Below, piece by piece: positions 27,701-40,651 of a stretch of DNA of 64,000 nucleotides (the stretch's first letter is position 1; every line of letters starts with the position of its first letter). The notes beneath the pieces were generated by a model. That model did no database searches, was not told where the DNA came from, and saw only the letters and a program-made list of their open reading frames with translations. The stretch spans positions 3,224,001 to 3,288,000 of the forward strand of contig JAFFSR010000218.1 of the NCBI GenBank assembly GCA_017163975.1, read 5' to 3'. The stretch is from Anastatus disparis. Lineage: Eukaryota > Arthropoda > Insecta > Hymenoptera > Eupelmidae. Position numbers and translations under genes: made by a program.

Positions 27701-30700
27701 TCATATAAACACTGCGATTATTTACGAGCAAGGACGTATTAGTATTGGTTTGCTGTTTATGCGTATACATAATAAATGCGACCCTTTTTTTCTTCTTTTT
27801 TTTTTTAAAAGAGTCACATCGACGACGTAAAACGCAGATCGGTCAATTTATATATGTAGGTGTATATTAAATGTTGAATACTATTGTTTTTTTTTTATTT
27901 AAAAAGAAAAAATTTTTTTTTTCAACTGTTGTCCTTTTTATGAAAAGAAACCAGCTGGCAACTATACGAGAAAGACAAACGCGATAATTTATCGGGACTT
28001 TTCTCAATGGGATTATCGAACAAATCAAATTTGCATTTTTTTCTTTTTTATTTTTAGGCTTGGGCTTGTAAGGACACAATGAGCATTAAATTTGAAAGGG
28101 ATTTAAGAGTTTTTTATTGAACATAAATTTTACGAAATTAATTTATTTGAATATTTAGTATTGATATTTATTTAGTTCTAAATTTTGCTTATAGATTTAT
28201 AAATATAAACTTTCAAATGATGGTACGTAGTTCATTAGGTTTTGTTAAATGGTGGGAATATTAAAGTTTTCATTTTCTTTAAATATCATTATAAAATGTA
28301 TAATATTATAAGTGTGAAAATTATTAAAACTTTTGTGCACAATCAATTATCTTCACTGCTTTCAATTAGAAAAAAAATTAGTTTAAACTCAACTTGACTA
28401 AAATTTCTTCACTATCTTTAAAAATATCATTTCTGGAAAATATTTCTAGTCGAGAGCAATTCTATTTTGAAATGACTATTCATGAATAAAAAATTTCCAC
28501 TTTGATTCTATACAATATTTAAAGAAACAAAAATCATAAAGAATTTAAACATTATAACACAATAAACACTAATTCATGCGGAATTCTTTCTTTTTATAAA
28601 AGCCAACCAGGCAAAAATATGACGAATAGTATACATTCCACATAAATTTCGCTCGTGCACTACAGCCGCAAACCATTAACATCCGTGAAATTCTTATAAA
28701 AGCCCTAATTTTTCATGCTCTCCCATATATACATCGAAGCTCAAGAAGAAAAAAAAATAGAAAGAAGAAATGAAGAAAAAAAAAGAAGAAAAACTGTAGG
28801 ACACCCATATTTAAAATTCGCATATCAATGAAACAACAATAGAACAACCTCACACCCTTAAAGAATAAGAAAAATATAACAATACAACTTCACACCTTAG
28901 AAGAAAAGCTTCTATGATGAGCAACTAGCGTTAGGAGAGTTTAAAGAAGAAAAGAAGAAAAAGGAAGAAAAAAAAATAAAGAAGGTATTTCTATTCTTGT
29001 AGACCTTATGCATTGTCACGAGCGGTGCCAAGCTGTCTGGTAAAACTTTTAGACTTTTAGATGGTTCTTATTCTTCTCTCTTTCTTCCTTTTTCTCCTTC
29101 TCTCTCTTTCTTCTTCATCTTTGACTGGTTATACATAGTTTTTATTGTGAAAAATTTTTCGCCGAATTAACGTATACTACTTCTCTCTTTTATTTTTACC
29201 TGCATTATATCCATTCTTCTTCTTTTTTTTCTTATTTCTTCTCGTTGTTCTTTTATTTTTTTTGTTCTTGTGCGTGAGGTTTTCTGAGAAAGATGAAGCT
29301 AAAAGCTATGCGAACGCGCTCTCGATTGGTTTTTAAAAGAATAGCTCGAATTGTTCATTACGTAGAGAAGATTTAGATACGCTTGATCTCCTTTTTTCTT
29401 CATTCTTTCTTCTACTTTTTTTGGGAGTAGGGAGGAGGATGAATGTAAGGTACTACAGTTTTTGGTGTTACTATTATAGAAGCCATTTTTAGCGGCTCTG
29501 TTTGACTTTCAAGAAAAGATAATAGCAGCGTTTATAAGCAGAAGCTTGAATAAGGAACTTTTCTAAATGATGATCTAAATTATATGCGATTAAAAAGTGT
29601 TATTGTGGATATAAATTCTCAATTGTTTTATTAATGTTATATCAAATTTTTTTATTAATACTTGATTTTAGATTCTTCAAATTATTGCCTATATAGAAAT
29701 TACTGGGTACAAAACATTTATGCATTGCATAAGGATTTTTTTTACAAAATAAACTTTTTCATTATAACAAATAAACTTCTTCATTGGAACAAAGTATTAT
29801 TTCTTCATCGAACCAAGTTAAATTATAAAACATTTCTTATACAATACAACAAAAAAGTACAAAAGAAAAATAATTTTCTTCATTTTCGAAGAATAAGGAA
29901 AATAAATTTATGGATTTATATCGGAAAACTTTTATTAAAGCCCTTCATCCAACCCTATTATTAATTCATCTTCTAAGAAAAATCTCATAATTTATACTTC
30001 GACTTTAAAAAATTTTTGTTTTTTTTTTAAATTCTTCCAATTTTTTTCTTATACCTGTATACATTTAACTCCTCTTGTTTCAACATCATTCCCTCCCTCT
30101 CTTTTTCTTTTTACAATCTTACCCTGTTTGTCTAAGATATAAAGATCTGTCCAGTTTCTAAGAAATTTTTCATAAAAACGTATCGTGTAGGAGAGAGAGC
30201 CCTCATCCACTTTTCGGAAGGCTGTATATATGATGGTGGGAATGAACAAAAAAAAATAAAGGAAACTTTAAAGAAAAGGAATAAAAGAGCTAGGTGCGAA
30301 GAGAGAATAAATGAGAATAATAAGAAGCAAGCGGGGGGTATAAAGAGAAGGCAAGCATACAAACACACACACAGCTCACACAAGGATATGAAAAAAAAAC
30401 GCAATAAGTTATATTATGGGGAATCCTTTAGTAGTGTGCTTCTTAGAGAACGGTAGACTTTGTGGCAACAGGATATAATAGTTTTGCTGGTACTGACCGA
30501 TTGGTTTTAGTAAAGGTTTAGCTCTTGCTTATACAGTGTGTATTTTTATTTATTGTGATTTAAAAAATTGTGTTTCGTAAAAAAATATACATTAAATGCA
30601 TATTTTCGTTAAAATAATTACATGATTGATGATAAATTAAATTCATAATAATCTAACATCAAAAGATGTAATGAAGATAAAAGTACTGAATTAACTAAAG

Positions 30701-33700
30701 TCAAACGAACTAAATTTTTTTACAGCGTATAAGACGAATTTAATAACATAATATGCAAACAAAATTTGAAAATGTACAAATTTCTAACGAATCATAAATC
30801 TCCAAAAGACGTTAAAATCTTCACTTATACTTAAACAAAATATGACCAAAAAATTCTACTAAATTTCTGACCATCAACATAAAGAAGAAAATAATGTTTA
30901 ACAGAGCGTATATTCTTCGAATGAGTCATAATTCGGACATTTCAAAAAAAGTATTATAAGAATAGACAAGCCTTCTCCCTCGCAACAATGGGACTTCTAT
31001 CCGGTATACATATTATATATATATTTTTTGTTTTTACTCACACGAGGATAAAAGAGATGAAGAATAGAAAAGAATAACAAAAAAAAGAAGAAACGAGAAA
31101 AAAGAAACGACCTCGATATCTATAGATCCACACCCCTTCCGTTTATACAGCTTCTCAACCTGTTCTATTAAGGCTCGACGCATTCCATAGATACCGTGTC
31201 ATCGTGATTGTATTTTAATTTTGTGTAATGCAATTGATACTAAATAGCGACAAATCGCGGTCAATTGTTTCACTTTGTTGAGGATAAACTGTTGTTGATG
31301 GCATTCAATATCGACAACTATTTCAAGTATCTATTCTGAAAATTAATTTTTATATGTATTATATTGTAAGATTGTCAGAAGTAGGTGTAAACATTGTTTT
31401 GTTTTAATATTAGAAAATTTAGAAAGTTTCACCAAAAAGAACTCGAGAATTCTTTGGCTGCATTACACGGAAAAAATATTTTGGAAAAAGAATTTTAGAA
31501 TAGTTTAAATTGAAATTGTCACAGACTATATAGTAAAAAATTAGTAGACTATTATAGTAAAAAATTATCTTAGTTTATGGTAAAATTTATAAGAAACATA
31601 ATAAATATTTCTGTGACCCTAGTAAATTTACAATAAAAATAATAAAAAGCTCTGTGTCCTTAGGTAATTTTTAGCTACATTGGCTGTCTATAACAATTCG
31701 ATTTAAAACTATTATAGTTTTTACTAGAAAATTTTTCGCCAAATATTTATTTATGTTACAAAAAAGTCATATATTTTATAGATAATTTTCATATACATAT
31801 ACAAATAATAATTAAAATACAAATTTTTTTTCTTTATGTAACATAAAATCATTGGTATTCAATAAATTTTCTTCAATGCCTCTTAAAAATAACCCTAAAA
31901 TAACAAGCCTTCAAAACCCAACTGTTATCCTCTCAATTCATATTTGAAACATAAAAAAAGAAGAAATCTTTTACGAATCTTCTTTTCAAGCAGCTACCGT
32001 ATACATATATACACTTGGCTTTGAAAACCTTCATCTTAGCCACACAATAATTATTATTCCAACGGCTTTTCCATAATAACTGACTATTATTATTGCAATC
32101 GAACCCGGACATTCTTAACGATATAAAAACCCACCCTCTCCACGCTTATTTTTCTCTTTTTTCTCAAAAATATAAAGGTATACAAAAGTCTCTCGTTTAT
32201 AACTACACTTTAAATCGTTTGTTTCTTAACAATAGATATACGTATATATACTATCCATACTTCCTCTCTTTAAGAAAGAGGAAAAATTGAAAATAGAAGA
32301 AGAAGAAGAAGCGCGTGGCGACAATCTTTTAAGACTCTGTACCAAAGTTTTCTCACGTTCTGCACACCCACAGTGAAGACAGGAAATGCAATTTTACTTT
32401 TCTCCTTTTTTTTCTTCATCTCCTTCTTTTTTTCTTCTACAATATATTTCTAGGTCTTGAAATAAATGGTTAAATACACCAAAAATCCTTTGTCACCTGT
32501 TCTTTTAAAATCTCAAAGATTTAATAATAGAAAACAAAGGATGAAGAAGGAACTTTTCGCTTAAACGGAGGCGGAGTAAATGCAAGAATGAAACTAAGAA
32601 GAAAGAAGAAAGAATTTTACCACCCGCTGTGAATCGATCATACCAGTTTAGTGTATATACATGACTATTGGGCGCGTGCAAGTATGTATGTATACATAAT
32701 TATATGTATTGCTTATAAGTAAACAAAATCTGCATTGCTTTTTTAAATTGATTCGTGTTTTTGATATTCTATTTTCGATAGATTATTGTGATTGTACTTA
32801 CGTTACCATTCGCTACCGGAATGTTTTATAATATTCATTACTTTATTTTTGTATTTGGTTGCACGTGGTGCACGCAAACGAAGGTGTATGTAAATTTGTT
32901 ATTGCTTTGAAGAGTCTGTTTAAGAAGATTGCTGGGTGTGGAGTGAAAAATGTGTAATGCTTTTTGTCGAGGGTACGTATAATGCTTTTCAGATGATAAT
33001 TCGATTGCTTCTTTTTTTAATTTATAAAGGAATGCGTATGGTAATAATCGTATTGATAATATACTAATATTCTTTTTTATTGGTAATCTATTTTTAAATC
33101 TTGAGAAGAATTCGATTCCAAAAAAGGTGAAGGATTTGGAAAAAAGAGATTAGGAAGATATAAGAAAATATAAAAAATAAAAGTAGATTAGGAAGATATA
33201 TTAAATTAAGGGCTTTCGGTAAGGTTGTGTTTTCATCATTTTATATTTAAAAATAATAATCGTCAATAAAATTGTAATATCTTTTTATTTTTTTTTATAA
33301 AATATTCTTTCGTGAAGGTAAAATGCATATAAAATTAAAAAAACGTATGCTTTTTAATAAAATTTAGAATGTTTCTCACACATTTCGATTGATTGTACGT
33401 AAAATACATATAATTAATTAAACCTTGACTTACTGATCAAATAAAAATGAAACTTTAAATTCCTCATCGAGCATTAAGCACTTAAAAAGCCATCAAAAAT
33501 GACTATCAGAAAAATAAAGTATATAAACAAACAGAATTTTGAAGAAACAAAAAAAAACTTTATTCAACGTATACATCAGAAGCTTTAATAAAAGAATAAT
33601 ATTATTATTACAGTAAAAGCTAACTCATCCTTTTCATACGTAAAGAGCCTTTGCAATATATATGAAAAAATTAAAGAAAAAAAATATGTTACACGTTATA

Positions 33701-34560
33701 TTTTCTTACTATCAAGAAATGAAAGAGAGTCACGCTTACAAACCTTCTCTTTTTAAAGAATAATTTCGCAAAGTCATTTCCTATGGAACGTCTTAGTTTC
33801 TATATAGATCGCGCTTAGATCTTCTTCTTTTTTTCTTTCCTTTTTGTTTGTTAAAGTTAAAAAGTTATGTGTATACCTTGTGGTAAGTGCGTCGACAATA
33901 GGCTTGTATAAACGACTTTTATATTCTTTGCTACGTTCGATTATACAAAAACCCCTTTTTTATGTCTTTTAATTTTAGAACGAAGAATTTTGTCGATGAT
34001 TTTAATTTTTGTGATTTAGTTGATTTGTGGATCATGTACAATTGTTGCAATAATTACCAGTTTATGTGTAATAAAAGGAATATAACGTTTTTTATTGTAA
34101 AACTCAAGCACATTTTATGGATACTTTTTAAAGAATAGCATTCATATTTTCATACTCAACACGAACGGAATTCAGTAATTGTTACCCATTGTTTATTTGA
34201 AAAGACTTCATTTAAATATCTTAAAAAGAAATATTTTTTTTAATTCTAACAAAACTATTAACAGGTAAGAAAAAGCCTGTGAATAAGCATATTATGCAGT
34301 CCACATAATTATAAATATTTTTAAAAATACATCTTATTACAAAAATTATTAAAAAAAAAAACTTAAATGATCTTTAAAGTCAAACAAAAGGTTAAAAAGA
34401 AAGAAACAATAAAAATGTCGTCTTTTTAAACTCTTAACAATGTCGAAGAAAAATAACTCTTCTCTTTCACCTATTTGAATATGCAAAGGGCTCCAAAAGA
34501 CTTATACACACGAGCATTGGTTTTACTTATTATTTCATGTCTAATTTTTTCTTTTTTTTG
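21790..34560. other. Non-coding mosaic, no gene supported
   Basis: Cores recur near 22000-22800, 24100-24600, 25250-25650, 26440-26900, 27500-28080, 28600-29520, 30050-30500, 30900-31300, 31930-32400, 32600-33000 and 33600-33960. A CT microsatellite lies at about 25437-25465. A degenerate repeat of about 22-24 bp (TTCTTCAT..AACAAA type) lies at about 29758-29820. Two 23-bp units lie at 31523-31567. Open frames of 60-111 codons at 21792-22127, 29662-29964 and 30132-30404 have no recognisable family and unusual compositions, so I read them as chance. Confidence 0.5.
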
Positions 34561-34571
34561 TTTTCTTTAAG

Positions 34572-34684
34572 TGTGTATGTGTACGCCACCGCAAGCAAAG
34601 TCGTCAACTTATTTATGGTCTACAAGCCCTGGTCATTACAAGACACAACCACAATGCATGGATGAAACAACTTCGAAACAAGAC
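34572..34684 (+). CDS. Candidate coding exon, unknown product
   Basis: A long pyrimidine tract (TTTTTCTTTTTTTTGTTTTC) ending in TTTAAG precedes a frame with balanced, protein-like composition. It includes MCTPPQAKSSTYLWSTSPG and then CMDETTSKQD. A donor GAC|GTAAAG follows at 34685, with an alternative AAC|GTAATT at 34695. Unspliced, the frame from ATG 34577 stops at 34699. The exon would start one base into a codon and end on a codon boundary. Such sequence is unlike the simple-sequence frames around it. No family is recognised. Confidence 0.3.
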
Positions 34685-34699
34685 GTAAAGCTAACGTAA

Positions 34700-36240
34700 T
34701 TCTCAAACCGATAAATATGTCAGGTGTCATCTTCTAAAGGTGATTTCGGGCTTACAACGTTCAAGCTCTGTGATTGGCAATGATGAAGTTTATCTCTTCT
34801 CTTTTTTTGTTTTTTTTCTTTATTTTTAGACAAAGTTTTATAATTGTAAAATTATAGTTTTTGATGTAATTTGATAGAAATAGATTTATAGATAATTACA
34901 TGTAAAATTTTCTATTTTTAGATAATAATGAAATTGAAATAAAATCGTAAATTATAAATGTAACTAACTGCATTTCCTTTAATTACAAATAGTTCAAGTA
35001 CGTATTAACAATCATCAATGCTAATAATGATAAATTTTCTTGAATTTCAAAATAATAAATATTAATAAATTAATCATTCATTGCTGAATTTTGAATTTAG
35101 ATAAATATTAGTCAACTATATTCATAGCTAAATTTTTAATTTTGATAAATGTATGATTTGATGATTATATTTATCAATTTATTACATTGAACGTATAAAA
35201 TAAATATAATAAAAACGAAAAGTATTTTGGTTTCAAATGACACTTGTTTTAAAACTATCTTTAATAAATTGATCAATTAATTATACATAATAAAGTATCT
35301 TATATAAAATATATTAAACATAATTCAAACCACTAGATTTGAAAAAAAATTCCAAACTTTGAAACTCTAACCCCAAGACCATCATATAGTATACGTCTCT
35401 ATTTTATATAAAACTTACCCACCAATTGAATTATCAAATCTAACCATATAAAAATCTCTCATAAAACTCTCGATAACTATATTATCCAGCTTTTCTTTCC
35501 AAAAAAAAGAAAAGGGGAAAAAATTGAGAAAAAAAATCTTAGACACGTAAGGAAAAACGAGCATAAATTACAGCTTATGTTTCTATTATACACCATACGA
35601 TACCAAACCTTATCTTAACGCCCACACGTCGTGTGTGCGCTCTCAAGACTTTAAGATAGCTATCAAACTAAAAAAAGAAAAAAAAACAACAACAAAAAGT
35701 AAGAAAAGGATGCCACCTGGTGAGTTAAAGTAACTATCGAGTTTGCCGGTAGCAAAGTAAAATATATACAGCTTTCCACTCTGCAGGATATCTATTTTTT
35801 TTTATTCTTTTGATGATTTGGTAAAGAAGGGGTGACTGCGTTTTATTGAATGAATGTATAAAGTTTGCTATTGAGAGCATTGAAAATGTTAAGGAATTTG
35901 ATTACGTACTTTAAATAATGAATAATAACGATTGTGTTGCACGTACTGGCTTTTTATTTGAATTAAATTCGAAAAATATATGTAGGTGTTAGTTATGAGA
36001 TTTTATTCTATTATATATTTTAATTAATAAATTTAGTTTTTAAACTCAAGCTGAAATATAAGTATATTTTGTGCCAGTAAAAATGATTGATATAGTTAAA
36101 AATAAAATCAGTTTACATTTATCTAATATAATAATTGAATTTATAAAAAATATATTTAGCCATATTTAGAATTTTATTCTAATAAAAATATTTTCATTAA
36201 TTACTTTATAATATATAAATAAACACAAGTAAAATAGAAA
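34700..36240. other. AT-rich stretch with one core, no gene
   Basis: A less AT-rich core at about 35500-35800 is flanked by C-rich sequence on the left (about 35330-35500) and G-rich sequence on the right (about 35820-36000). Nothing else supportable is seen. Confidence 0.5.
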
Positions 36241-36362
36241 AGTCCTGTAAGAGAGTGAAAGGTATGGTTAGCAGCATACAGAATGAACAGGAGAATGTTG
36301 CTAGACAGGTTGGCGTCATATGCCCATCTTTACCTTATTTCCGTTCAGGCTTTACTCAATAA
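36241..36362. other. Foreign-looking segment with a 32-codon frame
   Basis: Composition changes abruptly from the AT-rich surroundings. On the plus strand ATG 36264 opens 32 codons (MVSSIQNEQENVARQVGVIC and onward) to TAA at 36360-36362. On the minus strand the same DNA looks like a short intron: donor AAG|GTAAAG near 36330, branch-point consensus TGCTAAC, a pyrimidine tract and CTTACAG near 36246. The flanking minus-strand sequence is not convincingly open. It may be a piece of an old transposable element or of a gene. I do not recognise it. Confidence 0.3.
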
Positions 36363-36562
36363 TCATATAGGACTATTTTTCGAATCAAAATTAAAAATAT
36401 ATCATTTAATTCTTTAAGGATAATTAAAATATTTAAAAATATTTAAAAATAAACTTTTTAAATTATTATATAGATATAAAATATTATAAAACACACATTA
36501 TATCATGAAATATTATTCTAATGGTATGGTAACAAAAGTTATCTTAGCGTAGTGAAATGTAC

Positions 36563-36763
36563 TTTATGCAATTCTGTGCGTGAAGTTAGTGCGTGAAACG
36601 CTTTCTTCCGCACGGAAAAAAGTGTTTCACGCACTCATTGCATAAAATATTGTATGCAATTCGTACGTACCCTTCTCACACTCGTGGGAAGGCAGGAGCA
36701 CTCGTGCCTGGCTGCGCCGGGCACTCATACGTGAAGTGTCACTTCACGCACTTGTTGCATAAA
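36563..36763. mobile_element. Foldback / MITE-like element with terminal inverted repeats
   Basis: The two ends are inverted copies. The left end reads TTTATGCAA, 4 nt, then GTGCGTGAAGT. The right end reads ACTTCACGCAC, 3 nt, then TTGCATAAA. A further inverted copy (GTTTCACGCACTCATTGCAT) lies inside at about 36629, so the element has internal subterminal repeats. A GC-rich middle (about 36680-36725) contrasts with the AT-rich flanks. The length is about 201 bp with no meaningful coding capacity. A target-site duplication could not be confirmed. It lies 157 bp before the minisatellite array. Confidence 0.7.
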
Positions 36764-36919
36764 CTACTATTCTTAATGTAGGATTAAAATGGTGATATTT
36801 CACAAAATTCTTGTAAAAGTTTGTAAGATACACTTTCCATCACCTAATCGTCGATATATAACAAAAACTTATAGAATGACCTATTTTGTTCACTAGTAGA
36901 ATAATTTACTATTTTCTGT

Positions 36920-39681
36920 GATTCAATAAAAATTTCCTTTTGATTCAAGAAAAATTTCCTTTCGGTTCAAGAAAAATTTCCTTTTGGTTCAAAAGAAATT
37001 TCTTTTTGGTTCAAGAAAAATTTCATTTTGGTTCAAGAAAAATTTCATTTTGGTTCAAGAAATATTTCCTTTTGGCTTAAGCAAAACTTCCTTTTGGTTC
37101 AATAAAAATTTCCTTTTGATTCAAGAAAAATTTCCTTTCGGTTCAAGCAAAATTTCCTTTTGGTTCGAAAGAAATTTCTTTTTGGTTCAAGAAAAATTTC
37201 CTTTTGGCTCAAGAAAAATTTCCTTTTAGTTCAAGCAAAATTTCCATTTGGTTCAAAAGAAATTTCTTTTTGGTTCAAGAAATATTTCCTTTTGGCTTAA
37301 GCAAAACTTCCTTTTGGTTCAATAAAAATTTCCTTTTGATTCAAAAAAAATTTTCTTTCGGTTCAAGAAAAATTTCCTTTTGGTTTAAAAGAAATTTCTT
37401 TTTGGTTCAAGAAAAATTTCATTTTGGTTCAAGAAAAATTTCCTTTTGGCTCAAGAAAAATTTCCTTTCGGTTCAAGCAAAATTTCCTTTTGGTTCGAAA
37501 GAAATTTCTTTTTGGTTCAAGAAAAATTTCCTTTTGGCTCAAGAAAAATTTCCTTTTAGTTCAAGCAAAATTTCCATTTGGTTCAAAAGAAATTTCTTTT
37601 TGGTTCAAGAAAGATTTCCTTTTGGATCAAGAAAAATTTCATTTTGGTCCAAGAAAAATTTCCCTTTGAATAAAATTAAATATCCTTTTAATCCAAGAAA
37701 AATTTCCTTTAAATTTGAGAGAAATTTTTTCTTGCTTCAAGAGGAATATCTTTTTATTTTGGCAGAATAGTTCAAAAATAATTTTTTTGTGATTTAGTAA
37801 ATTTTGCCTTTTGGTTCAAGAAAAATTTCCTTTTGGCTCAAGAAAAATTTCCTTTCGGTTCAAGCAAAATTTCCTTTTAGTTCAAAAGAAATTTCTTTTT
37901 GGTTCAAGAAAAATTTCATTTTGGTTCAAAAAATTTTTTCTTTTTGGCTTAAGCAAAACTTCCTTTTGGTTCAATAAAAATTTCCTTTTGATTCATAAAA
38001 AATTTCCTTTCGGTTCAAGAAAAACTTCATTTTGGTTCAAGAAACATTTCCTTTTGGCTCAAGAAAAATTTCCTTTCGGTTCAAGCAAAATTTCCTTTTA
38101 GTTCAAAAGAAATTTCTTTTTGGTTCAAGAAAAATTTCATTTTGGTTCAAAAAATATTTCCTTTTGGCTTAAGCAAAACTTCCTTTTGGTTCAATAAAAA
38201 TTTCCTTTTGATTAAAAAAAAATTTCCTTTCGGTTCAAGAAAAATTTCCTTTTGGTTTAAAAGAAATTTCTTTTTGGTTCAAGAAAAATTTCCTTTTGGC
38301 TCAAGTAAAATTTCCTTTCGGTTCAAGCAAAATTTCCTTTTGGCTCAAGAAAAATTTCCTTTCGGTTCAAGCAAAATTTCCTTTTGGTTCGAAAGAAATT
38401 TCTTTTCGGTTCAAGAAAAATTTCCTTTTGGCTCAAGAAAAATTTCCTTTTAGTTCAAGCAAAATTTCCTTTTGGTTCAAAAGAAATTTCTTTTTGGTTC
38501 AAGAAAGATTTCCTTTTGGATCAAGAAAAATTTCATTTTGGTCCAAGAAAAATTTCCCTTTGAATAAAATTAAAAATCCTTTTGATCCAAGAAAAATTTC
38601 CTTTAAATTTGAGAGAAATTTTTTCTTGCTTCAAGAGGAATATCTTTTTATTTTGGCAGAATAGTTCAAAAATAATTTTTTTGTGATTTAGTAAATTTTG
38701 CCTTTTGGTTCAAGAAAAATTTCCTTTTGGCTCAAGAAAAATTTCCTTTCGGTTCAAGCAAAATTTCCTTTTAGTTCAAAAGAAATTTCTTTTTGGTTCA
38801 AGAAAAATTTCATTTTGGTTCAAAAAATATTTCCTTTTGGCTTAAGCAAAACTTCCTTTTGGTTCAATAAAAATTTCCTTTTGATTCAAAAAAAATTTCC
38901 TTTCGGTTCAAGAAAAATTTCCTTTTGGTTTAAAAGAAATTTCTTTTTGGTTCAAGAAAAATTTCCTTTTGGCTCAAGTAAAATTTCCTTTCGGTTCAAG
39001 CAAAATTTCCTTTTGGCTCAAGAAAAATTTCCTTTCGGTTCAAGCAAAATTTCCTTTTGGTTCGAAAGAAATTTCTTTTCGGTTCAAGAAAAATTTCCTT
39101 TTGGCTCAAGAAAAATTTCCTTTTAGTTCAAGCAAAATTTCCTTTTGGTTCAAAAGAAATTTCTTTTTGGTTCAAGAAAGATTTCCTTTTGGATCAAGAA
39201 AAATTTCATTTTGGTCCAAGAAAAATTTCCCTTTGAATAAAATTAAAAATCCTTTTGATCCAAGAAAAATTTCCTTTAAATTTGAGAGAAATTTTTTCTT
39301 GCTTCAAGAGGAATATCTTTTTATTTTGGCAGAATAGTTCAAAAATAATTTTTTTGTGATTTAGTAAATTTTGCCTTTTGGTTCAAGAAAAATTTCCTTT
39401 TGGCTCAAGAAAAATTTCCTTTCGGTTCAAGCAAAATTTCCTTTTAGTTCAAAAGAAATTTCTTTTTGGTTCAAGAAAAACTTCATTTTGGTTCAAGAAA
39501 CATTTCCTTTTGGCTCAAGAAAAATTTCCTTTCGGTTCAAGCAAAATTTCCTTTTAGTTCAAAAGAAATTTCTTTTTGGTTCAATAAAAATTTCCTTTTG
39601 ATTCAAGAAAAATTTCCTTTCGGTTCAAGATAAATTTCCTTTTGGTTCAAAAGAAATTTCTTTTTGGTTCAAGAAAAATTT
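36920..39681 (+). repeat. 22-bp minisatellite array with higher-order repeats
   Basis: About 125 tandem copies of a 22-bp unit with consensus TTTCCTTTTGGTTCAAGAAA plus AA. Common variants change GGTTCAAG to GGCTCAAG, GGTTCAAAAG or GGTTTAAAAG. A diverged block ending in GGCAGAATAG recurs at 37761, 38655 and 39328, giving spacings of 894 and 673 bp. The segments 38296-38664 and 38969-39337 encode identical translations 673 bp apart. The extra 221 bp in the first copy is about ten units. The consensus lacks stop triplets on the plus strand, so all three frames are open for hundreds of bases. Because 22 is not a multiple of 3, each frame spells the same 22-residue cycle (FPFGSRKISFWF...). I treat the open frames (longest 37204-37770, 188 codons) as a by-product of the repeat. 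Confidence 0.95.
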
Positions 39682-39963
39682 AAAAAAATGATAAAAATAG
39701 TATAACATTTTAATAAAAATCAAAACCTATTAAAATATTCATAAAATTTCATACTTAAAATTTCAAAAAATTTAAATCTTAAAACTTAGGTATGGAACAA
39801 AAAAATGTAAATTAAATTTATACAAATATTTATGAATATTATTCAAATATACATATAAATATATATAAAGGAATATTAAAATGTTAAAAATTGTAATTTT
39901 TTTGTCATATATTCCATTAAACTTTATGTGATGTATTTGTTAAATTCGATATACAATTTGCAG

Positions 39964-40034
39964 GTTTTTTATGCCCACGGTAAAATACACGCCGCTGCCA
40001 TTTGACGTACACCTTCAGAAATACAACCTTAATG
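39964..40034 (+). CDS. Candidate internal coding exon, unknown product
   Basis: An acceptor (TACAATTTGCAG) and a full-consensus donor (AATG|GTGAGT) bracket 71 bases. One frame is fully open and reads FFMPTVKYTPLPFDVHLQ then KYNLN. It uses GC-ending codons (ACG CCG CTG) that are rare in the surrounding AT-rich DNA. It starts two bases into a codon and ends one base into the next. That phase joins correctly to the candidate exon at 52295, forming a GAA codon. I do not recognise the protein. It could also be the first coding exon if ATG 39971 is the start, although the context is poor. This is the best small exon in the gene-poor part of the window. Confidence 0.4.
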
Positions 40035-40651
40035 GTGAGTATGCAAATCCAAATTATTTACTATGAGATTTTCTTGACAGCCTGCCATAACAAGGATACC
40101 CTTGCAAGAATAACTAGATTTACAAAACGATACAAGATAAGCCCTCAAAAGGGTATTGTAAAACTATAAAGCTAAGAATAATAAACTCATAAAAATTTTT
40201 CTTTTCAGGTAAAATAAAGCACATGTGTAAAGAGTTTGTGTACAGTAAGAAAAGGTCATACCCCCTTAAAACTTGAGTATAATGAGGATAGATAATTGAG
40301 TTATAAATTAGAAACTCTTTTCTCAATCCATTCATTTTGCTCTTGATTTAGTATATCTAAATTATAGAGAGAGAGTTTTGTAATAAAATTTAGCATTATT
40401 GTGGTAAAGGCGGGATGTGCTACCTTCATTATTATCAAGGATTATTTTAAATTATTTTCAGTTGACAATTTTTGAATTTTCAGTTAAAATTAATTGAATT
40501 TTTTAATTAAACATTTTTAACAATATTTTGAGTTAATTTCTTCGAATAAAATATAATCATGAATTAAAACAGTCCCTAAAAAAGAGAAATTTCTATCACA
40601 GCAAAAAGGTTCGCGAAATTGTCTTTTTGTTAGAAAAGTTCAAAGATTATG

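Noticed and set aside
37204..37770. A 188-codon protein gene in the minisatellite
   Set aside because: The repeat unit simply lacks stop triplets, so every plus frame is open. There is no promoter, splice or start context to favour a real gene.
36920..39681. CRISPR-like array
   Set aside because: The units are head-to-tail with no unique spacers, and the host is clearly eukaryotic.
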